Positions 42,405 to 51,694 are shown, counted from the first letter of the stretch. The stretch is DNA of 64,000 nt from Carnobacterium_A antarcticum (GCF_042658365.1 NZ_JBHSQC010000004.1); one strand, 5' to 3'. Notes: a model not told the origin generated them from the sequence alone. Translations and numbers: made by a program.

Positions 42405-43697
42405 ATGATCGAACGGTATACGAGACCTGAAATGGGAAAACTATGGACAGATGAAAATCGTTACAACACCTGGTTAGAAGTCGAGATTTTAGCTGCCGAA
42501 GCGTGGGCTGAGTTAGGCGAGATCCCAAAAGAAGAAGCAAAGAAAATTCGTGACCATGCAAGCTTTGATACCAAACGTATTTTAGAAATCGAAGCAGAAA
42601 CGAGACACGATGTCGTAGCGTTTACGCGGGCTGTCTCTGAATCTCTGGGCGAAGAACGCAAATGGGTCCACTATGGATTGACCAGTACCGATGTTGTTGA
42701 TACGGCATATGGGTATCAATTAAAACAAGTCAATGAAGTGCTGCGGCGGGATTTAACGAACTTTTTGGATATTCTGGGGGAAAAAGCTAAAGCTTACAAG
42801 TACACGGTAATGATGGGAAGAACGCATGGTGTACATGCTGAGCCGACCACATTTGGGCTCAAACTAGCTCTTTGGTATTCAGAAATGAAACGCAACATCG
42901 AACGTTTTGAACATGCGGCTGAAGGAATTGAAGCCGGGAAAATCAGTGGAGCGGTTGGAACGTTCGCCAACATACCGCCTTTTGTCGAAAAATACGTTTG
43001 TGAACAATTAGGAATTCGACCGCAGGAGATCTCAACCCAAATCTTGCCGCGCGATTTACATGCTGAATACGTCGCGACTCTGGCTTTGATTGCCACAAGC
43101 ATTGAAAAATTTGCGACTGAGATCCGCAGCCTGCAAAAATCAGAAACTCGGGAAGTCGAAGAGTATTTTGCAAAAGGTCAAAAAGGCTCTTCAGCTATGC
43201 CGCACAAACGCAATCCCATTGGCTCGGAAAATGTGACCGGACTAGCACGGGTGATTCGCGGGCACATGCTGACAGCGTATGACAATGTCGTCTTATGGCA
43301 CGAACGCGATATTTCGCATTCTTCAGCTGAACGAATCATTTTGCCGGACACAACGATTTTATTGGATTACATCTTGAATCGTTTTGGTCAGTTGATTCAG
43401 AATCTAACGGTGTTTCCTGAAAATATGAGACGCAATATGGATGCGACTTACGGCTTGATCTACAGCCAACGTGTGCTGTTGAAACTGATCGATAAAGGAT
43501 TGAGCCGTGAACAAGCGTATGACTTGGTGCAGCCTAAAACCGCTGTTTCATGGGAAAGCCATATCCCGTTTCGTGATTTGTTAGAAGGCGACAGCGAAAT
43601 CATGTCTAAATTAACGTTGGAAGATTTAGACGATGCATTCGATTACCGCTACCATTTAAAAAACGTGGATGAATTATTTGAACGAGTAGGACTTTAA
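42405..43697 (+). CDS. purB: Adenylosuccinate lyase
   Basis: 430 residues. Fumarase-superfamily enzyme that cleaves SAICAR and adenylosuccinate. Signature SSAMPHKRNP (about 262-271) on the catalytic loop, HGVHAEPTTFG and the N-terminal MIERYTRPEMGKLW. The start is ATG 42405; an in-frame upstream extension overlaps purK and is not used. It forms a two-gene unit with purK. Confidence 0.95.
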   Translation: MIERYTRPEMGKLWTDENRYNTWLEVEILAAEAWAELGEIPKEEAKKIRDHASFDTKRILEIEAETRHDVVAFTRAVSESLGEERKWVHYGLTSTDVVDTAYGYQLKQVNEVLRRDLTNFLDILGEKAKAYKYTVMMGRTHGVHAEPTTFGLKLALWYSEMKRNIERFEHAAEGIEAGKISGAVGTFANIPPFVEKYVCEQLGIRPQEISTQILPRDLHAEYVATLALIATSIEKFATEIRSLQKSETREVEEYFAKGQKGSSAMPHKRNPIGSENVTGLARVIRGHMLTAYDNVVLWHERDISHSSAERIILPDTTILLDYILNRFGQLIQNLTVFPENMRRNMDATYGLIYSQRVLLKLIDKGLSREQAYDLVQPKTAVSWESHIPFRDLLEGDSEIMSKLTLEDLDDAFDYRYHLKNVDELFERVGL

Positions 43698-43710
43698 AAA
43701 AATGCAACCG

Positions 43711-43755
43711 ATGGCGTAGGGACCCACCCATAAGGGAACCTATGCCATTTTCTTC
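43711..43755 (+). terminator. Terminator after purB
   Basis: ATGGCGTAGG / CCTATGCCAT with inner GACCC/GGGAA, then TTTTCTTCT. Confidence 0.65.
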
Positions 43756-43781
43756 TATCAAAAATCAAGGGGGCTTTAAGG

Positions 43782-44687
43782 ATGGGGAAAGCAAAATTAA
43801 AAGTGATAGCAGCCATGCTGATATTTGGAACAATCAGTTTATTCGTTAAAAATATCGCATTGGCATCGAGTGAAATAGCCTTGTATCGGGGGATACTGGG
43901 AAGTTTATTTTTATTGATGGTTTTGCTGATCAAGCGAGACAAAGTACCTTGGCCGCGTTTAAAGGAAAACAGAGTTCCGTTGCTGCTTTCTGGAGCAGCT
44001 ATTGGTTTTAATTGGATATTGTTGTTTGAAGCGTATAAATACACTACCGTTTCCAACGCTACTTTAAGCTATTATTTCGCGCCGGTATTCGTTATGCTGG
44101 CTTCGCCTTTTATCTTCAAAGAAAAACTGACCGCAGTAAGAGTCGGCTGTATCCTGCTGGCTATGGTTGGGATGTATTTGATCGTCGGCAGAGGCACGGT
44201 AGGCGGAGAAGGGTTCAAGCATCCGCTTGGTATTTTGTATGGCATCGGAGCAGCGGCTTTTTATGCCTGTGTAGTGATTCTGAACAAGTTTTTGAAAGGT
44301 CTATCCGGCTTGGAAAGTACGATGTTCCAATTAATGATCGCTTCTTTAGTTTTAGCACCGTACATATTTATAACCGAAGGCTTTGATGTACTGGCTATTC
44401 CAAAAGTTTCTTTGCCCTATCTTTTGGTTTTAGGAGTCGTCCATACTGGTGTAGCTTATGTATTGTATTTTTCAGCCATGCAAGAACTGAAAAGCCAGAC
44501 GATTGCAACGTTAAGCTATATTGATCCAATTTCAGCTGTCTTGGTTTCAGCATTATTCTTAAATGAAAACCTAACTCCTATTCAGCTGATTGGCGGGATC
44601 TTTATTTTAGGGTCTACTTTTATCAGTGAAAGCGGTCTGTTAGAACGAGACGGCATTAAAGTAAACCGTAAAGTAAAAAGCGAATGA
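43782..44687 (+). CDS. EamA/DMT-family transporter
   Basis: 301 residues, ten membrane segments in two EamA repeats (about 1-140 and 150-290). It carries DMT signatures such as ALYRGILGSLFLL, NWILLFEAYKYT and the C-terminal ATLSYIDPISAVLVSALFLNE. These exporters handle amino acids or metabolites; substrate not predictable. SD AAGGGGG. Confidence 0.87.
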   Translation: MGKAKLKVIAAMLIFGTISLFVKNIALASSEIALYRGILGSLFLLMVLLIKRDKVPWPRLKENRVPLLLSGAAIGFNWILLFEAYKYTTVSNATLSYYFAPVFVMLASPFIFKEKLTAVRVGCILLAMVGMYLIVGRGTVGGEGFKHPLGILYGIGAAAFYACVVILNKFLKGLSGLESTMFQLMIASLVLAPYIFITEGFDVLAIPKVSLPYLLVLGVVHTGVAYVLYFSAMQELKSQTIATLSYIDPISAVLVSALFLNENLTPIQLIGGIFILGSTFISESGLLERDGIKVNRKVKSE

Positions 44688-44698
44688 GTCTAATAAGC

Positions 44699-44727
44699 AT
44701 CCATTGAAAAATGGATTTCTTTTTTTT
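44699..44727 (+). terminator. Terminator after EamA transporter
   Basis: ATCCAT-TGAAAA-ATGGAT then TTCTTTTTTT. Confidence 0.75.
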
Positions 44728-44814
44728 ATTTTCAATCGATTGTTAGAAAACATAGTTTGGTAATAAAGACAAAAAAATTGAATTAGGCGTTTAAAACAAA
44801 AGTAAATATCGGTT

Positions 44815-44857
44815 AAAACGAACTATTGTTAGTTAGTAAAGTAAATATGTTCGTTTT
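44815..44857 (+). promoter_or_regulatory. Inverted pair of PurBox-like sites
   Basis: AAAACGAACTAT and, inverted, ATATGTTCGTTTT, with CGAAC at 44819-44823 and GTTCG at 44849-44853 (25 bases between). Each matches AWWWCCGAACWWT at about 11 of 13 positions. They sit just upstream of the -35, where PurR acts in related bacteria. Confidence 0.5.
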
Positions 44858-44862
44858 TAGGG

Positions 44863-44891
44863 TTGACAGAAAGACAACTACTTGATAGAAT
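44863..44891 (+). promoter_or_regulatory. Promoter of GntR-nucleoside hydrolase operon
   Basis: TTGACA, 17 bp, TAGAAT. Confidence 0.78.
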
Positions 44892-44897
44892 AAGAGC

Positions 44898-45090
44898 GTA
44901 TTGATAGGGGAGTAAACGGAACAAAGTCCGTAATTTCAACTTCAGCGACGTTTTGGATTTTGGGAAGTTCGAGGCGGGGTTAAGCAGGTTCAAACTTGAA
45001 GAAGGCTTGCAAAGAATCTATAATCAAATAGAGCCAAAAAAGTTCAAAAATGTGAACAAAAGGTCTTAATGAAAAAAAGTGGGTGAAAAA
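44898..45090 (+). ncRNA. Long structured 5' leader, class unknown
   Basis: About 190 bases lie between the promoter and the GntR start. Possible stems: ACGGA/TCCGT, AACTTC/GAAGTT, GCAGG..CTTGC. No T-run, so any control would be translational. It does not match a riboswitch consensus I know. Confidence 0.3.
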
Positions 45091-45741
45091 ATGCCGAAAC
45101 CAAAAAATTTAGAGGAAACAGCGTATCGTTACATAAAAAACCAAATCCATGCAAGACAATGGCTGCCGCAAACACATATTACCGAACAAAAATTATCCAA
45201 AGAATTAGCCATCAGCCGTACGCCTGTCCGGTATGCTTTTCAACGCTTGCAAGCAGAGGGGTATTTAGAGATCGAGCCGCATAAAGGCGCACGGATCAAA
45301 GAACAACCAATCGATTCACGGGGCATCCAAGAACGGTTAGAATTTATTGAATTGTTTTTAGTAAATTATTTTCATTATTTACAAATCAAAGAACTAAGTA
45401 TCCAAAATAACGGAATCGAAGAAATCTTAGCTGAGTTGTTGGCTGTTGCAGATGGGACGGAAAAAGAGTACATAAAACAAGAAACCCGCTTTATCCATCA
45501 ATTGCTGACGTTGAGCAAAAATCGATTCTCTGCATCGCTTGTGATGGACACCATCCGAGAATTGCAGCTGCAAGAAGACCATGATTACCGGGATTTAATG
45601 TACAAAAACCGAGAAGTTAAAAATAGACTATACCAAAAGATCGTGCTTTATTTAACAGCAGGAGAGTACGCATTAGCTAGAAAAGAAACACGGATCCTAA
45701 TCAATCAATTAACGTTAAGTGTTATTCACGGCATGCAATAA
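45091..45741 (+). CDS. GntR-family transcriptional regulator
   Basis: 216 residues. N-terminal winged helix (about 3-70; EETAYRYIKNQI, LSKELAISRTPVRYAFQRLQAEGYLEIEPHKGARI) and a C-terminal all-helical ligand domain like FCD. The start is ATG 45091 with GGGTGA upstream; GTG 45079 has no SD. It probably controls the following nucleoside hydrolase gene (37 bp away). Confidence 0.87.
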   Translation: MPKPKNLEETAYRYIKNQIHARQWLPQTHITEQKLSKELAISRTPVRYAFQRLQAEGYLEIEPHKGARIKEQPIDSRGIQERLEFIELFLVNYFHYLQIKELSIQNNGIEEILAELLAVADGTEKEYIKQETRFIHQLLTLSKNRFSASLVMDTIRELQLQEDHDYRDLMYKNREVKNRLYQKIVLYLTAGEYALARKETRILINQLTLSVIHGMQ

Positions 45742-45778
45742 ACCAAGCGACTATCAGATGAAAAGAGGCTATTAAACA

Positions 45779-46717
45779 ATGAAGAAAAAAGTTTATTTAA
45801 ATCATGACGGCGGAGTAGACGATTTGGTATCGCTCTTCTTGCTTTTGCAAATGAAAGAGGTTGAGTTGATCGGTGTAGGCGTTATACCGGCAGATTGCTA
45901 TTTAGAACCGGCTGTCTCAGCTAGCCGAAAAATCATCGACCGCTTTGGACACGGCGTCGCTATCGAAGTGGCGTCATCCAATTCACGCGGGAAAAATCCT
46001 TTTCCAAAAGAGTGGCGGATGCACGCATTTACCGTAGACGCTTTGCCGCTTTTAAACGAATTTGGTCCAGCAAAAACCAAAGAAGCGTCGCTTCCAGCAC
46101 ATGAACACCTGATTGAAACATTGCGTTCAAGTGAGGAACTTGTGACCTTAGTGTTTATTGGCCCATTAACCGATTTAGCACGAGCATTGGAATTGGCGCC
46201 AGATATCGAAGGGAAAATCGAAAAACTAGCTTGGATGGGCGGCACATTCTTAGACAAAGGCAACGTTGAGGAACCTGAGCACGATGGAACAGCGGAATGG
46301 AACGCTTTTTGGGATCCCGAAGCTGCTAAGACGGTTTGGGACAGCAACATTGAAATCGATTTGGTAGCTTTAGAAAGCACAAATATGGTGCCGTTGACAA
46401 TTGACACGCGGGAAACGTGGGCGCGTCAAAGAACCAATATTGGAGTCGATTTTTTAGGACAAAGCTATGCCATTGTGCCGCCGTTAGTCCATGTTCATAC
46501 CAATTCAACTTATTTCTTGTGGGACGTATTGACCACTGCTACTGTTGGAAAAGCGGATTTGGTCAAGCACAAAGTTGTCAAATCAATCGTTCATTCATCT
46601 GGTGTCAGCCAAGGAAAAACAGAAGAATCTGAACACGGACGTCCGGTCAATCTGGTTTATGAAGTCGATCGTAATGCCTTTTTCGATTACATCACCGATT
46701 TAGCTAAACAGCACTAA
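45779..46717 (+). CDS. Nucleoside hydrolase, IunH family
   Basis: 312 residues. Hydrolyses nucleosides to base and ribose. The calcium-binding N-terminal motif is DGGVDD (D10-D15) in NHDGGVDDLVSLFLL, a variant of the usual DTDPGIDD. LVTLVFIGPLTDLARAL and EWNAFWDPEAAKTVWDS are typical. Its linkage to GntR and PurBox-like sites suggests purine nucleoside salvage, but pyrimidine use is also possible. Confidence 0.88.
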   Translation: MKKKVYLNHDGGVDDLVSLFLLLQMKEVELIGVGVIPADCYLEPAVSASRKIIDRFGHGVAIEVASSNSRGKNPFPKEWRMHAFTVDALPLLNEFGPAKTKEASLPAHEHLIETLRSSEELVTLVFIGPLTDLARALELAPDIEGKIEKLAWMGGTFLDKGNVEEPEHDGTAEWNAFWDPEAAKTVWDSNIEIDLVALESTNMVPLTIDTRETWARQRTNIGVDFLGQSYAIVPPLVHVHTNSTYFLWDVLTTATVGKADLVKHKVVKSIVHSSGVSQGKTEESEHGRPVNLVYEVDRNAFFDYITDLAKQH

Positions 46718-46829
46718 ATGAGTATTATTAAAAGAATGAGTTTAAGAGTGATAGTGATAGCGTAAAAGGTACGCAAAGTTACATTTAAAACATTCATGTA
46801 TCTTTTATAAGAATAGAGGAAAATAAAAA

Positions 46830-48017
46830 ATGCAGTATAAAAAAAGCATAATTGTGCTCTTATTAGTGAGTGTTTTTGTCTTGACAGCTTGTCAGTCAAC
46901 AGCGGTAAATAAAGGACAAATTAAAGAAAAAGAAACAGTAACGGAAACTAAAGAAGTAAAAAAGACATCTGAAATTAAAAAAGAAGAAGTAAAAAAAGAT
47001 GAAGCGAAAGAGACAGGAGAAAAATTAGAGGAACGTATTTCTAATATGTCAATTGAAGAAAAAGTAGGACAACTATTTTTAGTACGTGTTCCTGATGTGC
47101 AAGAAATTGAAGATGTTTCAAAATATAAACTAGGTGGGTATATATTATTTGGTAAAGACTTTACTGGACAAAACCAAGAGAGTGTTACAAAAACGCTTAA
47201 GGGTTATCAAGAAGTTGCAAAAATCCCATTACTAATTGGAGTAGATCAGGAAGGCGGAACGGTTTCTCGTTTAAGTACAGAAGGATTTATAGATAGAAAA
47301 TTCCCTTCTCCGCAAGAAGCTTTTAACTTGGGTGGAATATCAGCAGTTATCAAGGAAACAAATGAAGTGTCGCAATTATTGCTGTCTATGGGAATCAATT
47401 TGAATTTTGCGCCTGTGGCAGATGTTGCAACGAGTGAGACCAGTTTTATTGCTGATCGTACGCTTGGACAAGACTCAAAGGTGACGGCAGATTATATTAA
47501 GCAAGTAACAGAAACAATGAACAAAAATAACATTGGATCTGTATTGAAACACTTTCCGGGTTATGGGGATGTAGAAGATACACATGTGGGAATTGCATAT
47601 GACAATCGCCCATCTGAAACATTCGAAAAAAATGATTTTATTCCATTTGAAGCGGGAATAAGAGCAGGAGCTTCAATGGTGTTGGTGTCTCATAATATTG
47701 TTAAGAGCATTGATCCGGAACATCCAGCTTCACTATCACCAAAGGTTATTGCAATTTTAAGAGAACAATTGGACTATAAAGGAATTATTATTACAGATGA
47801 CCTAGATATGGGCGGTATACAAGATTTTATTGATTCTGATGCAGCTGCAGTAAAAGCAATTGTTGCTGGAAATGACATCGTTGTTACTTCCCAATATCAA
47901 ACACAAATACCAGCCGTTGTAAATGCTGTCTCCAATGGAACTATATCTGTGGAAAGATTGGATGAGTCGTTGATGCGTGTGCTGGAATTAAAACAAAAGC
48001 TATCTTTGTTGGACTAA
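46830..48017 (+). CDS. Glycoside hydrolase family 3 lipoprotein, NagZ-like
   Basis: 395 residues. Lipobox LTAC (C21) and a Lys/Glu-rich linker (about 30-70) precede a GH3 barrel. GVDQEGGTVSRL, NLNFAPVADV, the catalytic His/Asp loop KHFPGYGDVEDTH and nucleophile-bearing ITDDLDMGGI identify a beta-N-acetylhexosaminidase that likely acts on peptidoglycan fragments outside the cell. The coding sequence is visibly more AT-rich than the neighbours, as is the following block. Confidence 0.87.
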   Translation: MQYKKSIIVLLLVSVFVLTACQSTAVNKGQIKEKETVTETKEVKKTSEIKKEEVKKDEAKETGEKLEERISNMSIEEKVGQLFLVRVPDVQEIEDVSKYKLGGYILFGKDFTGQNQESVTKTLKGYQEVAKIPLLIGVDQEGGTVSRLSTEGFIDRKFPSPQEAFNLGGISAVIKETNEVSQLLLSMGINLNFAPVADVATSETSFIADRTLGQDSKVTADYIKQVTETMNKNNIGSVLKHFPGYGDVEDTHVGIAYDNRPSETFEKNDFIPFEAGIRAGASMVLVSHNIVKSIDPEHPASLSPKVIAILREQLDYKGIIITDDLDMGGIQDFIDSDAAAVKAIVAGNDIVVTSQYQTQIPAVVNAVSNGTISVERLDESLMRVLELKQKLSLLD

Positions 48018-48224
48018 CCATTTCAATTTTAATAATGAAAAAAGCAGGACCTAGTCAATCGTGGCTCGTCAGGAAAGTAGCTAATGGTTGTAGGATGTTC
48101 CATCCATACAGAAGGTTAAATAGAGTAGCGCCAGTAAACCTTGTGCAAATTTAGCAGAAAAGCATTGTGAGTGAAGCTCAAGAGTGGACATGAGTGTGTT
48201 TTTCCCTTTCTTACACAAAAAAAT
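48018..48224 (+). other. Intergenic hairpin-rich stretch after GH3 gene
   Basis: Small hairpins GGATG-TTC-CATCC (48093-48105), AAGGTT/AACCTT (48112-48142) and TGAG..CTCA. No open frame. The short-loop hairpin style and the GTGGAC..TGTTTTT end resemble the element after ridA, but the sequences are not clearly homologous. Confidence 0.3.
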
Positions 48225-48266
48225 AAACCCGCAGATCTGCATTTTTATGCAAGTCTACGGGTTTTT
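48225..48266. terminator. Bidirectional terminator
   Basis: AAACCCG..ATGCA-type stem with CGGGTTTTT between convergent GH3 and zinc-ribbon genes. Confidence 0.8.
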
Positions 48267-48333
48267 AATTTTAAAGTGGAGGCTTATTTCCTAGTTCGTT
48301 TGTACCCCATGATTCTTAAATGAATGATTTAGA

Positions 48334-49767
48334 TTAATAATCTTCTACGGACACATTATCTGCTCCACCATCATTGACAAGTTTTAAATCTCCGTCTTCA
48401 TCTTGAAATAGAGTAACTTTTGAATAATGGAGGGTTTGGTAGACTGTATCTTTTTCGTAATCGCTATAATTAGTTGTATAGTCAACAGAGTAAGAAATTT
48501 CGTACGTGTTTTCCGCTGTCATTACAAGGCTATCGATAGTGTCAAAGCTAACCGTTTGATATAAAGAATCTTTTGCTTTGTAAGTTTTAACATAGTCGGC
48601 AAAATCTTGATACATTGCGCTACTGGTTCCGTCTTTAAAGAATTCTGAAAAACTGACCTTATCAAAAGACTGAGTTTCTTCACTATAGCGCATTTCATAG
48701 CTCATTGAAAGATAAAAATCATTCATAAAAGATTCGGCTTCATCAGAAGTTAAAATATCAAAGTCAAGGTTGCGAATGTTTATTGAATCATCGCTATAGT
48801 CAAAGTAATGAGCTAGCAAGACTTCTTCAGTAGTGAGTACTTCGTCGCCGACTGGATATTTTATTTGTAACCTCATCCCGTCATTATAAGCTAACTCATC
48901 AATATTAAATTCACTAGCTTTATCAATATCGCCAATTTTTTCACCATCAATATAAACTTCTCCTGAATTTACATTTGTGGACAAGTGTAAACCTACTACC
49001 TGGATATCAAGTGAAACTAAGTTATCTAAGTCTTCATTATATAAAGAAAGGTCTTTTGTCTGTTTGATAGAAACTGGCTTTTTATTGATTGTAGCAGCAC
49101 CTTCGAATTCATATTCCCCAGGTACTAAAGGTCCGATTTCCATGTTAGTGTCTGCTTCAGCTTTTTCGATGATGACTTCTGAATTCATTTTAATAACTGC
49201 ATCATCTTGATTGGTAGTTATGTCAACATAAAGAGGCACCAAGTTAAATTCATATTTATCAAAAAACAAGAAATATGAACCTTTTTTTTCTACTATGATA
49301 TCCGCAGATTGATTTGAAGTTTTCAACTCATTTGCGACAGTAGATATGTATTTTTTGTGAGATTTTAGATACTCGACATATGGCACTATATTATCTTCTG
49401 TTATTTTGAAGTTTGGTTCAGCACTTGAAACGGCATTCTGGATAGGTTTTACTTTTTCAGTTGAGAGAGCGGCAATAAAGCGATCTATTTGGTTCTCTTT
49501 ACTATAATAATTCTTCCCGAATGAAAATGTTGCCGCAAAAAGAATAACAAGAAGGCATCCAGTAAGTATAAGGATTTTATTCTTTTTTGTTAAGGGTTTT
49601 GAGTAATGAGGTTCATTTGTATTGAAAGTATTTTCTGTAGATGTATTAGTATCAGAAGGTTCTTCTTGGTTTAATGGCTGCACTTCAGGATTTAAAGGAG
49701 TTCCGCATTCCTCACAAAAAGAGGCGTTTTCTTCATTAATATGTTGGCAATTCATACATTTATTCAT
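48334..49767 (-). CDS. Zinc-ribbon membrane protein, TcaA/YvbJ-like
   Basis: 477 residues. N-terminal zinc ribbon (C4, C7, C18, C21), a Pro/Thr/Ser-rich linker, one membrane helix (about 64-84) and a large extracellular part with repeated NTF2-like or immunoglobulin-like regions. The layout matches the TcaA/YvbJ family implicated in glycopeptide response and cell-envelope stress in staphylococci. That role is inference here. SD AGGAG. Confidence 0.75.
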   Translation of the reverse strand: MNKCMNCQHINEENASFCEECGTPLNPEVQPLNQEEPSDTNTSTENTFNTNEPHYSKPLTKKNKILILTGCLLVILFAATFSFGKNYYSKENQIDRFIAALSTEKVKPIQNAVSSAEPNFKITEDNIVPYVEYLKSHKKYISTVANELKTSNQSADIIVEKKGSYFLFFDKYEFNLVPLYVDITTNQDDAVIKMNSEVIIEKAEADTNMEIGPLVPGEYEFEGAATINKKPVSIKQTKDLSLYNEDLDNLVSLDIQVVGLHLSTNVNSGEVYIDGEKIGDIDKASEFNIDELAYNDGMRLQIKYPVGDEVLTTEEVLLAHYFDYSDDSINIRNLDFDILTSDEAESFMNDFYLSMSYEMRYSEETQSFDKVSFSEFFKDGTSSAMYQDFADYVKTYKAKDSLYQTVSFDTIDSLVMTAENTYEISYSVDYTTNYSDYEKDTVYQTLHYSKVTLFQDEDGDLKLVNDGGADNVSVEDY

Positions 49768-49809
49768 TTTATAGCTCCTATTTTTTTATTTTTTACAATA
49801 TGTTATTTA

Positions 49810-49815
49810 ATTATA
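49810..49815 (-). promoter_or_regulatory. -10 box of TcaA-like gene
   Basis: TATAAT on the minus strand, 43 bp upstream of the ATG; no good -35 seen. Confidence 0.4.
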
Positions 49816-49963
49816 CTATATAACTTGTGTTTTTCATATGTTTATCAAAAAAGCTTAAATATAAATCAGCTTCTAATCGCTTTGCAACTCTACAGGCCGT
49901 TACTGTTAGAAAGCAATTAGCAGTAATATAACAGAAAAGCAGTAGTGAATTTCTTAATAAATA

Positions 49964-49991
49964 TAGACTTCTTATTTTTATGTGCTAAAAT
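49964..49991 (+). promoter_or_regulatory. Promoter of zinc-ribbon genes on plus strand
   Basis: TAGACT, 16 bp, TAAAAT with TGC before the -10. Confidence 0.45.
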
Positions 49992-50036
49992 TACAGTAGA
50001 TATTTTTATATCAAAAAAATAATTGGAGGAAATAAA

Positions 50037-50846
50037 ATGAAAATTTGTTCGAATTGCGGCTCTGAAATTAAAGAAGATGCGAAATTTTGTACAGAGTGCG
50101 GCAGTTTAGCCGAGAAGCAAGAAAAAAAGGATGTACATACTCAGCAACAACAAGCACCACAGCAAGCATCACAGCACTATACCGCACAAGGACAAAATGA
50201 AGCTCCTGAACCTCAGGCAGTACAAATGAACATTAATCAAGAAAAGGTAAACAAATTAACGCAAAATTATTTTAGTTATTTTAAAAGAACGGTAAAAAAT
50301 CCATCATTAAGTTTTACAGAAGTAAATCCTGTTAATGGATATATTCAATTTGGTTTATTATCTCTTCTTTTTTCTATTATGATGATTTTCTTAGCCAATT
50401 GGTATAGCTATAGTTCAGTTGGTTTTATTGATTTTATCCGTTCGTTTGCAATTCAATGTGCAGTGTATTTGATTATGGTTGGAGTGACTTATTTCTTGAA
50501 AAAAGTCGTATATAAAACCAATGAATCATTTGGAGTGGTTACCACTCAACTAGGAGGATTATTTTCAGCAGCTGTTCTTTTGCAATTGATCATGTTAATT
50601 TTTAGTGTTTTGTCTCCAGGCGGTTCAGTAACGCTGATAGCAACCTTATCTTTATTAACCTTACTTATCTCATTTATCGCATTTAATATTTATTTATTTC
50701 AAAGTACCTCAAATTCAAAACTAGACAAATTTTATATTGCTTTGATTGGTAATCTATTAATAGTATTTATTTATATAGCTATCATTCGTTTCGGAGTTAC
50801 TACATTTATGGAAAATTATGAATACATTTTTAATAGTGTTCTTTAA
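50037..50846 (+). CDS. Zinc-ribbon protein with polytopic membrane domain (DUF6574-like)
   Basis: 269 residues. Zinc ribbon with C4, C7, C18 and C21, a Gln/Ala-rich linker, then about five membrane segments from residue 100 to the end. It resembles the DUF6574 family (from memory). It is divergent from the TcaA-like gene and followed by another zinc-ribbon gene. Function unknown. Confidence 0.7.
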   Translation: MKICSNCGSEIKEDAKFCTECGSLAEKQEKKDVHTQQQQAPQQASQHYTAQGQNEAPEPQAVQMNINQEKVNKLTQNYFSYFKRTVKNPSLSFTEVNPVNGYIQFGLLSLLFSIMMIFLANWYSYSSVGFIDFIRSFAIQCAVYLIMVGVTYFLKKVVYKTNESFGVVTTQLGGLFSAAVLLQLIMLIFSVLSPGGSVTLIATLSLLTLLISFIAFNIYLFQSTSNSKLDKFYIALIGNLLIVFIYIAIIRFGVTTFMENYEYIFNSVL

Positions 50847-50893
50847 AAGTCTTCTTTTTATAGAAAAGATTGAATGATAAAGGCAGGTGCGTA

Positions 50894-51598
50894 ATGGAGG
50901 AGAAAAAAACTTTTTGTACACGTTGTGGCAAACAAGTTGAAGCAGCAGAAAAATTTTGTTCCGATTGTGGAAATGTGGTCAATAAAAAAAGAACAAGTGG
51001 AGTGCCTTTAAACGAAGAAACGGTGACTAAGGGAGATACAAGCACTAATCAATATTCAGGTTATAAAAAAAGAAAACCTAATAATCTCATCCTTTTAGTT
51101 GGCGCAGCAGTCATAGCCATTGCGTTATACCTAGTATTTTTTAATACGGAATTTAGAGAGATATCTGGAAATTGGATTCCTTCAGATTTCGATAATGAAG
51201 AAAGCGTAAATATAGCAATTGAAAAAAATGGTAAAGCTAAGATAACCGTATCTTATATAGACGGGGATAGTCCTTTAAATAATGGGGAAATATCTATAGA
51301 TATTCAGTTAGAAAAGTTATCAAAAGAGGCTTCAATATATAGAGTAAACGATATCCAAAGTGTCCAGTTTGCAATGGATAATACTCTATATGAATTATTT
51401 GAAAGCGAAGTATTGAAAGCTTTTGATGATGAAGGAGTCAGTGACATAGAAACTAAGAAAAGCGGTAAAAAAATGATCGTAACTTTTAATTCTCCAAGAG
51501 AATGGTTGAATTACACTGGTGAAGATTTTGATTTTGTAATAAATGCCATTAATGAAAATACGCTGGTCATAGATGACGAATACTTTTATAGACAATAG
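50894..51598 (+). CDS. Zinc-ribbon single-pass membrane protein
   Basis: 234 residues from ATG 50894. Zinc ribbon C8, C11, C22, C25, a membrane helix about 63-81, then an extracellular domain of about 150 residues with no recognised family. SD AAAGGCAGG. Its layout is a shorter version of the TcaA-like gene, so the block may have arisen by duplication. Confidence 0.7.
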   Translation: MEEKKTFCTRCGKQVEAAEKFCSDCGNVVNKKRTSGVPLNEETVTKGDTSTNQYSGYKKRKPNNLILLVGAAVIAIALYLVFFNTEFREISGNWIPSDFDNEESVNIAIEKNGKAKITVSYIDGDSPLNNGEISIDIQLEKLSKEASIYRVNDIQSVQFAMDNTLYELFESEVLKAFDDEGVSDIETKKSGKKMIVTFNSPREWLNYTGEDFDFVINAINENTLVIDDEYFYRQ

Positions 51599-51662
51599 AT
51601 TCGCTAGATAATAGAAGTTAGAGTGTATTATTAAGCATCATTCAAATGAAATAAAACTCATT

Positions 51663-51694
51663 AAAAACATGAACAGAAATGTTCATGTTTTTTT
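51663..51694 (+). terminator. Terminator before pcrA
   Basis: AACATGAACA-GAAA-TGTTCATGTT then TTTTT. Confidence 0.88.

Noticed and set aside
46757..46775. AAAGGTACGCAAAG before the GH3 gene as another copy of the 52-bp repeat core
   Set aside because: Only about 11 bases match in reverse and there is no 52-bp partner; it is better explained as a chance GCGTA/TACGC palindrome.
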